Shown piece after piece: positions 9,628-18,319 of a stretch of DNA of 64,000 nt. Position 1 is the stretch's first letter. Each line of letters begins with the position of its first letter. Source of the stretch: CALMFG01 sp963674805 (GTDB taxonomy: Bacteria > Bacillota > Clostridia > Christensenellales > CALMFG01); assembly GCA_963674805.2 (NCBI GenBank), contig CAXXNY010000006.1, forward strand, positions 62,001 to 126,000, read 5' to 3'. A program made the translations under genes and the position numbers. Below the pieces are notes generated by a model. It had not been told where the DNA came from. It saw only the letters and a program-made list of their open reading frames with translations, and made no database searches.

Positions 9628-10112
9628 ATAAAGCAATATTTATGGATCGGGATGGCACCATCAATATCAATCATGGCTATGTATACCGCTGGGAGGACTT
9701 TGAGTTTGTAAACGGCGCTGTGGATTTTATCAGAATAGCCAAACAAAACGGGTTTCTGGTCATTGTACTGACCAATCAGGCAGGCATCGCGCGCGGATAT
9801 TATACCGAGGCGGACATGCATGCCCTGCACCAACGGCTGAATGAAGAATTAAACAAATACGGCGCGCAAATCGATGCTTTTTATTTCTGCCCGCACCATC
9901 CCACAGCCGGAATCGGTGACTATAAAATCGACTGTAATTGCCGCAAGCCCAAAACCGGCATGCTGGAGCAGGCGATCCGGGATTTTGATATTGACGTTAA
10001 TTCCTCTTATTTTTTCGGTGATAAAAAATCCGATATCCAGTGCGGGGAGGCAATGGGCGTTAAGAGTTTTCTGGTCGGGCGCACTTTACGGTTTGAGGAT
10101 TATATCAAATAA
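9624..10112 (+). CDS. gmhB: D-glycero-D-manno-heptose 1,7-bisphosphate 7-phosphatase
   Basis: A 162-residue HAD-superfamily histidinol-phosphatase-type phosphatase. MDRDGTIN is motif I, VLTNQAG motif II and GDKKSDI the acidic motif IV. FCPHHPTAG followed by CNCRKP gives the Cys/His zinc site typical of GmhB. It removes the C7 phosphate from the bisphosphate made by HddA. The ATGA overlap with hddC shows translational coupling. With the three preceding genes it completes the route from sedoheptulose 7-phosphate to GDP-D-glycero-alpha-D-manno-heptose. Confidence 0.92.
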   Translation: MNKAIFMDRDGTININHGYVYRWEDFEFVNGAVDFIRIAKQNGFLVIVLTNQAGIARGYYTEADMHALHQRLNEELNKYGAQIDAFYFCPHHPTAGIGDYKIDCNCRKPKTGMLEQAIRDFDIDVNSSYFFGDKKSDIQCGEAMGVKSFLVGRTLRFEDYIK

Positions 10113-10174
10113 AAGATGTTTCGTCGCTGCCGTATTTTATTGTGTATCCGGCTGTTTTATAGTAATATACTTGG

Positions 10175-11701
10175 GTGAATAAAAAACAAGTTGCCCAAAA
10201 CATTATCATCAATATCTTTGCCTTTTTCATCGGGCTTATCATCACCTTTTTCTTGTCCCCATATATTATCAAAAACTTAGGGATGGATGCTTACGGGTTC
10301 TTCCATACTGCGAATACATTTTTTTCATATGCGACCATTTTAACCTTTGCGGTGAACTCAATGGCCGGACGTTTTATTGCAATCGCCTATCACCAGGGTG
10401 ATCTGAAGAAAGCGCAAGGATATTTTAATACGGTTCTGGTGGCGGATATCATTCTTGCGGCAGCGTTGTTTATCGTCAGCATCTTTGCCGTTCTCTATCT
10501 TGATCGCATGATTAACATCCCAGCGCATTTGGTTCGGGATGTGAAGTGGATGTTCTTCCTGATTTTCTCATCATCTATTTTAGTGGTGGCGCTGTATGCG
10601 TTCAGCACCAGCACCTTCGTTAAAAACCGGATCGATATCGTCGCCTATATCAATATGTTTAAATCGATTATCCGCGGCGGGGTATTGTTGCTCTTATTTG
10701 CTTTTCTAAAGCCGAATTTGATACTGATCGGATTCGCGTCCTTTATTATTCTGGTATTCGAAGCAGTGTCCTATATTGGGGTCAAGCGAAAGATTATGCC
10801 TGAGCTTAATGTGAATATGCGCGAGTATGATACCGGCCTTTTAAAGGATATCTTAAAAGCCGGCGGATGGAATGCACTCAATAATGTTAACGGCATTTTG
10901 ACATTGGGGCTGGATCTATTGTTCGCAAACATCTTTCTGGGGGCGACTGCGGCAGGCGTGCTGGCTCTCGCACGGACGATTCCGAATTATTTTGTCGTAT
11001 TGATGGATCTGGTGAAAAATTCTTATATTCCTGCGATGACTAAGGGATATGCTAAAGATGAAGCCAGCCTGACAGAAAATTTAAAGGCATCTTTTGCCAT
11101 ACTGTCTTTGATGTCTGCGGTAATTTTGGGCGGCATTATCAGCATGGGGGAAGTGTTCTATCAGCTTTGGATTCCGACGGAGGACAGCAGGATGCTGCAG
11201 ATATTAACCATCGTGATTCTATTTGTTGAGTTCACCTATGCCGGGGTACGCACCATTCCGGTGGTTTTTCAGGTTACCAACAGACTCAAGCGACAGGCAC
11301 TGTCATCTTTTGGGGTGGCGGGTCTAAGCGTTGTGATTGTGATTATCCTGCTTAAGACCACTTCTCTAGGGCTTTTGGTTATTGCGGGTGTAACGTCTGT
11401 CTTGACGACGCTGCTGCGGCTGTTGTACATATATCCGCTTGCGGCAACATATATCAAACAGAAATGGCATCTCTTTTATTCCGATGTTTTAAAGGCGATA
11501 TTATCGATTGTGCTGGCGTCGGCAGTCGGCATCGGGATTAAGAATTTATTGCATATTCATTCGTGGGGCGGTTTTTTGGCCGGCATCATCATTACGGCTT
11601 CCATAGCCTTTGCTGCGAATCTCTTCATTTTAACGCGAAAGGACCAGCGCCGGACGCTTTTTGGCAAGCTTAAACAGCTGTTGGGCCTTTCGGCAGGATA
11701 A
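10175..11701 (+). CDS. Wzx-like polysaccharide flippase (MOP/MATE superfamily)
   Basis: A 508-residue, very hydrophobic protein with about 14 membrane segments and the MOP-type amino end (IINIFAFFIGLIITFFLSPYI). Family members flip undecaprenyl-linked oligosaccharides across the membrane. The start is GTG 10175 with a poor ribosome site. A TATACT at 10166-10171 would place a transcription start at the start codon, so a leaderless message is possible but unproven. Its presence beside a complete Wzm/Wzt exporter is unusual and suggests two glycans or two export steps. Confidence 0.85.
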   Translation: MNKKQVAQNIIINIFAFFIGLIITFFLSPYIIKNLGMDAYGFFHTANTFFSYATILTFAVNSMAGRFIAIAYHQGDLKKAQGYFNTVLVADIILAAALFIVSIFAVLYLDRMINIPAHLVRDVKWMFFLIFSSSILVVALYAFSTSTFVKNRIDIVAYINMFKSIIRGGVLLLLFAFLKPNLILIGFASFIILVFEAVSYIGVKRKIMPELNVNMREYDTGLLKDILKAGGWNALNNVNGILTLGLDLLFANIFLGATAAGVLALARTIPNYFVVLMDLVKNSYIPAMTKGYAKDEASLTENLKASFAILSLMSAVILGGIISMGEVFYQLWIPTEDSRMLQILTIVILFVEFTYAGVRTIPVVFQVTNRLKRQALSSFGVAGLSVVIVIILLKTTSLGLLVIAGVTSVLTTLLRLLYIYPLAATYIKQKWHLFYSDVLKAILSIVLASAVGIGIKNLLHIHSWGGFLAGIIITASIAFAANLFILTRKDQRRTLFGKLKQLLGLSAG

Positions 11702-11710
11702 TGACTGAGC

Positions 11711-11763
11711 AGGCTAACCGTATTGAGCCGGATAATCCGGTTGCGTTCGGCATGCCTTTTTTT
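11711..11763 (+). terminator. Probable terminator after the flippase gene
   Basis: AGGC (11711-11714) can pair with GCCT (11754-11757), enclosing a hairpin of AGCCGGA/TCCGGTT with a TAA loop, followed by seven T at 11757-11763. The structure is branched rather than a simple stem, so confidence is moderate. Confidence 0.45.
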
Positions 11764-11770
11764 ATATAAT
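11741..11770 (+). promoter_or_regulatory. Candidate promoter of the RgpF-like gene
   Basis: TTGCGT (11741-11746), 18-base spacer, TATAAT (11765-11770). It overlaps the terminator of the preceding gene and lies 26 bases before ATG 11797. The -10 is perfect; the -35 is weak. Confidence 0.5.
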
Positions 11771-11796
11771 AGAGAAAAACAAGGATAATAAATCGT

Positions 11797-13689
11797 ATGG
11801 TGGATCAGAAAATAAAAAAACGTTTGGGCATTTGGTGGTTCGGCGGCGACCGTACCGGAGTGCACCAAAGCGATACCTATTTCATCGAAGCGCTGATGCC
11901 TTATCTATCAAAGCTGGTGGTCATCTGCGGCACGGGACTGAACGAGGAAGACAGCCGGGCATTTTCGCACTGGACGCCGGATGTTTTGATTTACGATGCT
12001 GTTTATTGTGCGAGCGCGTATGAGAAAGCGCTGGACGTCTTATCACAATCGGAGCTAACCGAATATGATGAGATTTTATTTTTTGACCGCAGCCTGATCG
12101 GTCCACTTCAGTCGCTGGATGCCATGTTTGATACGCTGGACAAGCGCGCGTGTGATTTTTGGGGTCTGCACTGGGTTTATAAGCACGGTGTCAGTGCACT
12201 TGAAAAAGAACGGCTTAAGTGTTCCTGGCGGACCGAAATTCCGGATTATATTCCATGGTCATTATTCGCAGTCAGAAAGCCATTAATACTATCGTCGGTT
12301 TTCGGCCGGATAATGAACCGTGCAAAACAAGAAAAAGATGCCGGGCGAGCCGAATACCGGATTGAGATGCTGGCCGCTGACCAGTTTATAAAAGCGGGGT
12401 ATCATGCATCGGCTTATCTGGATACTGAACCGATTCGGGCTTACGCGTATAATCCGCTGTTGACGGCGCCATACCGGGCTGTAGTCGATTTAAAATCGCC
12501 GTTTCTGTATAACAGACTGTTTCATATGGATATGTCGGAGACACTGGAATATGCCCTGGGACAGACGACTGCTGATACGCTGGCCTTCATTGAAAAAGAG
12601 ACGGCATATGATATGGATATGCTGTATGATCATATCTTAAAATTGGGGCATCAGCATGATATCAAAAACGCGTTCGGCCTGACGTTTTCGCTGCCGAGTG
12701 ATCACGACATCCCGGCGGATGACCGTAAGGGCGCAACAGTCGCGCTGTGCATGCATTTATATTATGAGGATTTGTTTGACGATTGCCTCCAATATGCCGC
12801 TTCAATGCCGGAATATGCAGATCTGATTATCACCACCAATACTGAAGAAAAGAAGAAAACCCTGGAGCAGAAAATCGGCGGAATGAAATTCGCAAAACGT
12901 GAGGTGCGCGTAATCGGCAACCGCGGACGTGATGTCAGTGCACTGCTGATCGGATGCCGCGATATTGTACGCAGCTATGATATTATCTGTTTTGCGCATG
13001 ACAAAAAGACGACCCAGCACACCCCGAACTGTATCGGGGAGACATTTGCATATCAGTGCTTTGAGAATATCTTAAAAACACCGAATTATGTGAATAACGT
13101 AATACAGACTTTTATTAAAAATCCGAGGCTGGGGATTTTATCGCCCACGCCGCCGTTCCATGCCGAATTGTTTAATTCGATTGGACGGGAATGGGTGCGG
13201 AACTTTGACAAGACAAAGGCGCTTGCCAAACAGCTGGATATCAATGTGCCGTTAAGTAAAGATAAACCGCCGCTGGCGCCGCTGGGGACGATGTTCTGGT
13301 TTCGGGGGCCTGCACTTGAGATGCTCTGTGACGACCAGATGACCTATGAAGATTTCCCGCAAGAACCCAATGATGTTGACGGGACAATCCTGCACGCCTA
13401 TGAACGGCTGTATCCGTACGCTGCCCAGCAGAGCGGGTATTTCGCAGGACATTGTATGACAGATACCTATGCGGAGATTCAGACCAACGCGCATTACCAT
13501 ATGCTGTGGGAATTCAGCCATACCTGTTTTAAACAGATAGATCTTAAATATGATAATTTCAACAAGCTGATGAGCCAGGTCAGGAAAAAAGTAAAGAAAA
13601 ACTTGTACTTAAGAATCGAGCACTTTGTGCTGACGCATTTCAGCGACGGGATGATCCGTTTTTTGAAATCGATATTGATCAAAAAATAG
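11797..13689 (+). CDS. RgpF-like rhamnan synthesis protein
   Basis: A 630-residue protein. From about residue 310 it carries the RgpF pattern: VALCMHLYYEDLFDDCLQY, a VRVIGNRGRDVSALLIG segment, CFAHDKKT, and a carboxy-terminal LAPLGTMFWFRGPALEML block. The amino half is a second globular region with a DQFIKAGY acceptor-like motif. RgpF proteins are needed to assemble rhamnose-glucose cell-wall polysaccharide in streptococci and are treated as glycosyltransferases. This fits the dTDP-rhamnose genes at the other end of the window. AAGGA at 11781 is the likely ribosome site. The linkage formed is unknown. Confidence 0.82.
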   Translation: MVDQKIKKRLGIWWFGGDRTGVHQSDTYFIEALMPYLSKLVVICGTGLNEEDSRAFSHWTPDVLIYDAVYCASAYEKALDVLSQSELTEYDEILFFDRSLIGPLQSLDAMFDTLDKRACDFWGLHWVYKHGVSALEKERLKCSWRTEIPDYIPWSLFAVRKPLILSSVFGRIMNRAKQEKDAGRAEYRIEMLAADQFIKAGYHASAYLDTEPIRAYAYNPLLTAPYRAVVDLKSPFLYNRLFHMDMSETLEYALGQTTADTLAFIEKETAYDMDMLYDHILKLGHQHDIKNAFGLTFSLPSDHDIPADDRKGATVALCMHLYYEDLFDDCLQYAASMPEYADLIITTNTEEKKKTLEQKIGGMKFAKREVRVIGNRGRDVSALLIGCRDIVRSYDIICFAHDKKTTQHTPNCIGETFAYQCFENILKTPNYVNNVIQTFIKNPRLGILSPTPPFHAELFNSIGREWVRNFDKTKALAKQLDINVPLSKDKPPLAPLGTMFWFRGPALEMLCDDQMTYEDFPQEPNDVDGTILHAYERLYPYAAQQSGYFAGHCMTDTYAEIQTNAHYHMLWEFSHTCFKQIDLKYDNFNKLMSQVRKKVKKNLYLRIEHFVLTHFSDGMIRFLKSILIKK

Positions 13690-13697
13690 CATTGGAT

Positions 13698-13727
13698 TTT
13701 ACACCGGATAAAGAAGTGGTATATAAT
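13698..13727 (+). promoter_or_regulatory. Promoter of the SDR gene
   Basis: TTTACA (13698-13703), 18-base spacer, TATAAT (13722-13727), 43 bases before ATG 13771. Eleven of twelve hexamer positions match the sigma-A consensus. Confidence 0.65.
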
Positions 13728-13770
13728 ATGGGAACAGTAACGGAACCGACGATTGGAGAATATAGATAAC

Positions 13771-14607
13771 ATGGCGCAAAACGTGCTGGTAACCGGCGCC
13801 GGCGGATATATCGGACGGTATGTAGTGAAAAGCCTGCTGGATCTGGGCTGCCACGTGACCGCGGTTGATTTTAAACTTGACGATATCGATAACCGGGCGG
13901 TAAAAATAGAAGCTGATATTCTGAATAATCATGAGGGGCTGTATGCAAAATCCGGCAGTCCTGATGTGATGATTCACATGGCGTGGCAGGATGGGTTCAC
14001 CCATAATGCCGATTCGCATATCACGAATCTGTCCAGCCATTACCGGTTTGTCATGTCCATGATTAAACAGGGGCTGAAACAGCTGGTTGTCATGGGCTCC
14101 ATGCACGAAGTCGGTTATTTTGAAGGAGAAATCAAAGACGACTCACCGACTAACCCGATGTCGCTTTACGGCGTCGCCAAGAACGCGCTGAGACGCGCGC
14201 TGACGCTGAAATTAAAAGACAGCGGCGTGGTTTTGCAATGGGTGCGTGCGTTTTATATTTTAGGTGATGATGCGCGAAACGCTTCAGTCTTTACACGTAT
14301 TATAGAAGCCGCGCAAGCGGGCAGGAAGACCTTTCCGTTTTCAACCGGAAAAAATGAATATGATTTTATAGCGATCGAAACGCTTGGTGAGCAGATTGCA
14401 AAAACTGCATGCCAACGCGACATTACGGGCATTATCAATTGCTGCAGCGGGACACCACGCCGTTTAAAAGATGTCGTTGAGGAATTCATCGCATCAAACA
14501 GGTTTGATATCACTCTGGATTATGGCGCATTCCCGGATCGTCCGTATGACTCGCCGAAAGTATACGGCAATACGGATAAAATCCGCCGGATCATGGCGAT
14601 GTACTAA
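13771..14607 (+). CDS. NAD-dependent sugar epimerase/dehydratase family protein (SDR)
   Basis: A 278-residue extended SDR. VLVTGAGGYIGRYV gives the Rossmann Gly motif, the first acidic residue follows at VDFKLDD, and YGVAKNA holds the catalytic Tyr-x3-Lys with an upstream Ser in VMGSMHE. ATG 13771 has GGAGA 11 bases upstream and starts directly before the Rossmann strand; TTG 13753 is less likely. The family covers sugar 4-epimerases, dehydratases and ketoreductases. At the end of the glycan cluster it probably modifies a nucleotide sugar, perhaps a deoxyhexose or deoxyheptose, but this is inference. Confidence 0.82.
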   Translation: MAQNVLVTGAGGYIGRYVVKSLLDLGCHVTAVDFKLDDIDNRAVKIEADILNNHEGLYAKSGSPDVMIHMAWQDGFTHNADSHITNLSSHYRFVMSMIKQGLKQLVVMGSMHEVGYFEGEIKDDSPTNPMSLYGVAKNALRRALTLKLKDSGVVLQWVRAFYILGDDARNASVFTRIIEAAQAGRKTFPFSTGKNEYDFIAIETLGEQIAKTACQRDITGIINCCSGTPRRLKDVVEEFIASNRFDITLDYGAFPDRPYDSPKVYGNTDKIRRIMAMY

Positions 14608-14649
14608 ATTGCCGCAGATTAAACCGTAGAGAGGAAAAAGGGATTACTG

Positions 14650-15432
14650 ATGATTAGAAAACTGACGACGCAGGATGAGGCTTTACTGAAAACCTTCGCC
14701 TGCGAAAAACCTGAAATCAATACATTCCTCATCGGGGACATTGAGCATTTCGGCGTATCTGCCGATTTTTTAGAATTCTGGGGCGATTTTCATGAGGATA
14801 GATTGACCGGCGTGTTGATGCGCTTTTATCATAATTTCAATATCTATTATTCAAAAGCGGATGCAGACCCGCATCCGTTTGTTGACGTGATAAAATGCCA
14901 TTCCGAGAGCCCGCAATGTATCAGTGCTGAAAACGAAGTGGCGGATGCATTTTCTCCGTTTTTTGAAGGAGTGAAAGTTGAACGCTCTGTACTTTGCCGG
15001 CTGAGCGAAAGTGCGGTATTAAACGTTCCTGGAACAACGGATATTCAAATTGCGAAGCCAAAGGATGCCGCACGGATATTTACACTGATTCAGACGATAG
15101 AAGAGTTCGCTTCTTTCAGCCGGGACCAGATTGAAAAGACATTAGCATCGGGAGCGGGAAGAATTTATTATATTGAGAATGAATCGGGAGAAGTCATCTC
15201 GGTTGCGCAGACGGCGGCTGAGAACAGTGTTTCGGCAATGATCGTCGGGGTTTGTACGGATAAGCGTTACCGCAGGCAGGGGATGATGCGGCGCGTGATG
15301 ACAAAACTGTGTGCAGATATGCAGAAGATGGATAAAAAGATATGCCTGTTTTACAGCAACCCGGACGCAGGCAGAACATACTTAAGCCTCGGATTCGAGC
15401 CGATTGGCACATGGACGATGTTAAAATTCTGA
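14650..15432 (+). CDS. GNAT-family acetyltransferase
   Basis: A 260-residue protein. The carboxy half is a GNAT domain: VGVCTDKRYRRQGMMRRVM is motif A with the acetyl-CoA pyrophosphate loop, and YLSLGFEPIGTW is motif B. The amino half is a separate domain seen in uncharacterised Gram-positive GNATs. GAGGAAAAAGGG lies just upstream. It follows the SDR gene by 42 bases and may share its transcript, so a role in glycan acetylation is possible. No substrate can be assigned. Confidence 0.8.
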   Translation: MIRKLTTQDEALLKTFACEKPEINTFLIGDIEHFGVSADFLEFWGDFHEDRLTGVLMRFYHNFNIYYSKADADPHPFVDVIKCHSESPQCISAENEVADAFSPFFEGVKVERSVLCRLSESAVLNVPGTTDIQIAKPKDAARIFTLIQTIEEFASFSRDQIEKTLASGAGRIYYIENESGEVISVAQTAAENSVSAMIVGVCTDKRYRRQGMMRRVMTKLCADMQKMDKKICLFYSNPDAGRTYLSLGFEPIGTWTMLKF

Positions 15433-15465
15433 TACGAATGATGTGCGAAAATAGTTAAGCATTAA

Positions 15466-15491
15466 AACACGCGAGACGTGTGCTTTTTTAT
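15466..15491 (+). terminator. Terminator after the GNAT gene
   Basis: A short hairpin ACACG-CGAGA-CGTGT followed by GC and a run of T. It closes the left glycan cluster before the signalling genes. Confidence 0.55.
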
Positions 15492-15616
15492 TTTTGGCGG
15501 TTTAAGGCGATTCGGGGTGAAAATGGATGAAATCGGCAGTTGGAAGAAGCTAAGGCATCCTATTCCAATACGAATATAAATAATCAAAAAATCATGATTA
15601 TTGATATCTAAATAAT

Positions 15617-16888
15617 ATGTTGTTATACTGGCTATATATGCTTGGTATGAATGTGACTTCTTATTTTTGGTTTTTGGAGACAGTTTTTTCTGCGCTTACG
15701 GTGTCGATCGGTTTTTCGTTTTTTTCCGGGAGTGGACAAAAACGGATGAAACGGTTCGTATATTTAATATTGTTTTTTGGCATATGTGCGGCGATTACAT
15801 TAGCCCATTGGCTGCCGGAAAACTTAGGCATCGTGGTTTCTGCGTCGATTATTTCCATTCTTTATTTAGTGCTGTTCCGGGAAAATTTTCTGAATTTTGT
15901 TGTTATCCTCCTATTTGCCCTGACGCCTCACTATTTACTAATTCCGCTTGCTATGCAATTGCTGTCGCTTGTGATGCCATCTTATATAACCGTGTCGCTG
16001 CTGGCACATATCGGTATACTTGCGGTTTACCTGTTGGTTAAAATTATCGTATTTTTCGAAAACCCAAAAAAACAAATATCACCGATGATTAATATCTCAG
16101 CCCTGATTTTTGTGAATATCCTGATCTATGCAACATGGTACAGTGCGCTTGAGAAAAGTTTCGTCAGCGGGGAACCAATTACGATGTTTACCCATGTTGT
16201 GGCGGTCGCGGGCTCTATCCTGCTTAACGGACTGATTATATTGAATTTCATAAAAACCGAATCAAAATTGGAAAGCCTGAAAGACTACGACGAAATTAAG
16301 ATGACGGTATCGCCGCTAATTGAAAATAACATCGGGCTCCAGGAAGGATTTGCGAAGCATCTAAAGTCGTTAAAACGCCATATTGATGGTACGGATAAAC
16401 AGGCAAACGCATATATTGATGAAATTATTTTAAATATTGAAGAAGAAAATGAGCTGAGCCGATGGCAGAAACCGGTTATCGGTGCACTGATGATACGAAA
16501 AAAACAGGAAGCAGCAGAGAAAGGGATACGGCTTGAGACCGTTACGGACGGTAAAGAGATGCGGCTGCCTGTCCCGGACTACCTTCTGATTTCCATTCTT
16601 GCACATATGATTGATTACGCGGTTGAATGGACGGATTCCATGGACCCTGAGAACAGAGTATTGGACTTATATATCGGCGGGGAAGAACTCATGATTTCGA
16701 TTTCGGGAGGCAAAGCCGTAAAAAAGATTCCGGGGCATAAAAACCGGATTCCCAATCGGTGCAAGAGCAGGTATACAGAATTAAAGCGTTTGGTAAAAGA
16801 AACAAAAGGCAGGATCAGGGCTGCTGCTGTTTCGGATGAATGTGAGATCAGCGTTTACTATCAAAACGCGGCTGCGGCTGAGGGGTAA
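15617..16888 (+). CDS. Degenerate GHKL histidine kinase homologue (pseudokinase)
   Basis: A 423-residue protein with about six membrane segments in residues 1-210 and a cytoplasmic half that aligns with the neighbouring intact kinase (DYDEIKMTVSPLIENN against RYNELKQAVEPLIERS). The key motifs are missing. The phospho-acceptor box HDFKNHL reads EGFAKHL, so the His is Glu. The N-box MNLLDNAFDA reads AHMIDYAVEW, losing both Asn. No glycine-rich G-box is found in the last 100 residues. The frame is intact over its whole length, so it looks like a maintained protein rather than a decaying gene. It may act as a sensor or dimer partner for the active kinase 3 bases downstream. Confidence 0.8.
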   Translation: MLLYWLYMLGMNVTSYFWFLETVFSALTVSIGFSFFSGSGQKRMKRFVYLILFFGICAAITLAHWLPENLGIVVSASIISILYLVLFRENFLNFVVILLFALTPHYLLIPLAMQLLSLVMPSYITVSLLAHIGILAVYLLVKIIVFFENPKKQISPMINISALIFVNILIYATWYSALEKSFVSGEPITMFTHVVAVAGSILLNGLIILNFIKTESKLESLKDYDEIKMTVSPLIENNIGLQEGFAKHLKSLKRHIDGTDKQANAYIDEIILNIEEENELSRWQKPVIGALMIRKKQEAAEKGIRLETVTDGKEMRLPVPDYLLISILAHMIDYAVEWTDSMDPENRVLDLYIGGEELMISISGGKAVKKIPGHKNRIPNRCKSRYTELKRLVKETKGRIRAAAVSDECEISVYYQNAAAAEG

Positions 16889-16891
16889 AAG

Positions 16892-18181
16892 ATGGGCGGA
16901 ATGGTTTTAAAGGTTGCATTTGATGTCCTTTCGACAATTGCGCTGATTTTCGGCTTCTCTCTGATTGGCGCAGACATCAAACCGAACATCAAAAAATACG
17001 GATTATTTTTAATCACAGTCACGATACAAATGATGCTTTTGCGTTATATTTTGATCGGTGTGTTGTGGACTTATGCAGGAACACTGATGTATATCTGCGC
17101 GATATTGACTTATGCGGTTATTTTTAGAGAAAGCATTCTGCGCTCGGTCATCTGCTTTATTGCGGCGCTGATGCTGCTGGTTCTGATTGAAACGCTGCTG
17201 ATTGCTCTGCTGAGCCTGTTTGGCATTGTTCCGGAAAGCGCTGAGCAAATGGGCTGGCCGCGAATGACTGCATCAATTGCCGAAATCGGACTCTTAATCG
17301 TCATTAAGCGTTTTGTACCGCTGAAAACAATTATCCAGCCGGTTGAGCAGTATTTTCCGATATTCGCTTTTATCTTTATCAATCTGTTCCTGTTTTTGAC
17401 ACTGATTAAAGTTTCTATTGATATTCAGATCACCGGACATGGACAACACGACTTTTTACTGTTTTTACTATCGATTGCAGCGGCGATTATCAATATTCTG
17501 ATTATCATCAGCTTTGTCCGTGAAAATCGGAAGACCAAGCGGCTGGAACGCTATAATGAGTTAAAGCAGGCCGTTGAACCGCTGATTGAGAGAAGTATCC
17601 GCATACAGCATGATTTTAAAAATCACCTGAACGTAATCAAAACCTATATGGGAGAGGAAAATCATGTTGGACTAAAAGCAATCGACAGCATCAACGAGAA
17701 TATTCAGGCACAGAGCGAATATTTAAAATGGAACAATCCGATATTCGGTGCATTGATTCAAAGAAAGATGAGCGAAGCCAAAGAGAACAGGATCATCTTT
17801 AAGGCCGCGCCGTACGGGGTTGACCACCTATTTCCGTTAGAAGACTATCAGGTGGCGTCCATCATTATGAATCTGCTGGATAACGCCTTTGATGCCGTTA
17901 AGGAATTGCCCGAGGAGGAACGTGAGGTAACGCTGGAAATGGGCATTGATGACACGCTGTATTTGTCCGTGGCCAACACAGGAAGAATCGATTCCGAGGT
18001 AATTGGCAAGATGTTCAATAAGGGGTTTTCGACAAAGGGCACAGGCAGAGGTATGGGTCTGCATGCCGTTAAAAATCTGGTCAGTCAATATAACGGAGAG
18101 ATTGAGGTCACTCCGGCTCAAAACCGTATTGAAATCCGGGTAATGTTTAATGTGGATTCGGAAAAACAACATGTATCGTGA
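16892..18181 (+). CDS. GHKL sensor histidine kinase (AgrC/CitS-like topology)
   Basis: A 429-residue kinase with six to seven membrane segments over residues 1-210. The H-box is IQHDFKNHLNVIK, the N-box MNLLDNAFDA, and the G-box FSTKGTGRGMGL; all are intact. GAGGGG precedes the ATG. Kinases of this class pair with LytTR response regulators, and one lies 138 bases downstream. No peptide-processing enzyme (AgrB-like) lies nearby, so peptide sensing is not supported. The signal is unknown. Confidence 0.9.
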   Translation: MGGMVLKVAFDVLSTIALIFGFSLIGADIKPNIKKYGLFLITVTIQMMLLRYILIGVLWTYAGTLMYICAILTYAVIFRESILRSVICFIAALMLLVLIETLLIALLSLFGIVPESAEQMGWPRMTASIAEIGLLIVIKRFVPLKTIIQPVEQYFPIFAFIFINLFLFLTLIKVSIDIQITGHGQHDFLLFLLSIAAAIINILIIISFVRENRKTKRLERYNELKQAVEPLIERSIRIQHDFKNHLNVIKTYMGEENHVGLKAIDSINENIQAQSEYLKWNNPIFGALIQRKMSEAKENRIIFKAAPYGVDHLFPLEDYQVASIIMNLLDNAFDAVKELPEEEREVTLEMGIDDTLYLSVANTGRIDSEVIGKMFNKGFSTKGTGRGMGLHAVKNLVSQYNGEIEVTPAQNRIEIRVMFNVDSEKQHVS

Positions 18182-18234
18182 TAGCATTTAAATGAGAAAA
18201 AGTGTCATTTTGATAACATAATGCTAAAAACTCC

Positions 18235-18263
18235 TTGATAAAATCAGGTGATTGAATTATATT
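18235..18263 (+). promoter_or_regulatory. Candidate promoter of the LytTR regulator gene
   Basis: TTGATA (18235-18240), 17-base spacer, TATATT (18258-18263). Each hexamer has one mismatch. It would allow the regulator to be made separately from the kinase pair. Confidence 0.6.
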
Positions 18264-18319
18264 TTATTTATAAAGAAAAATAGAGCCCACCCTGACTGAA
18301 AAATAGAGGATAATCGGTT

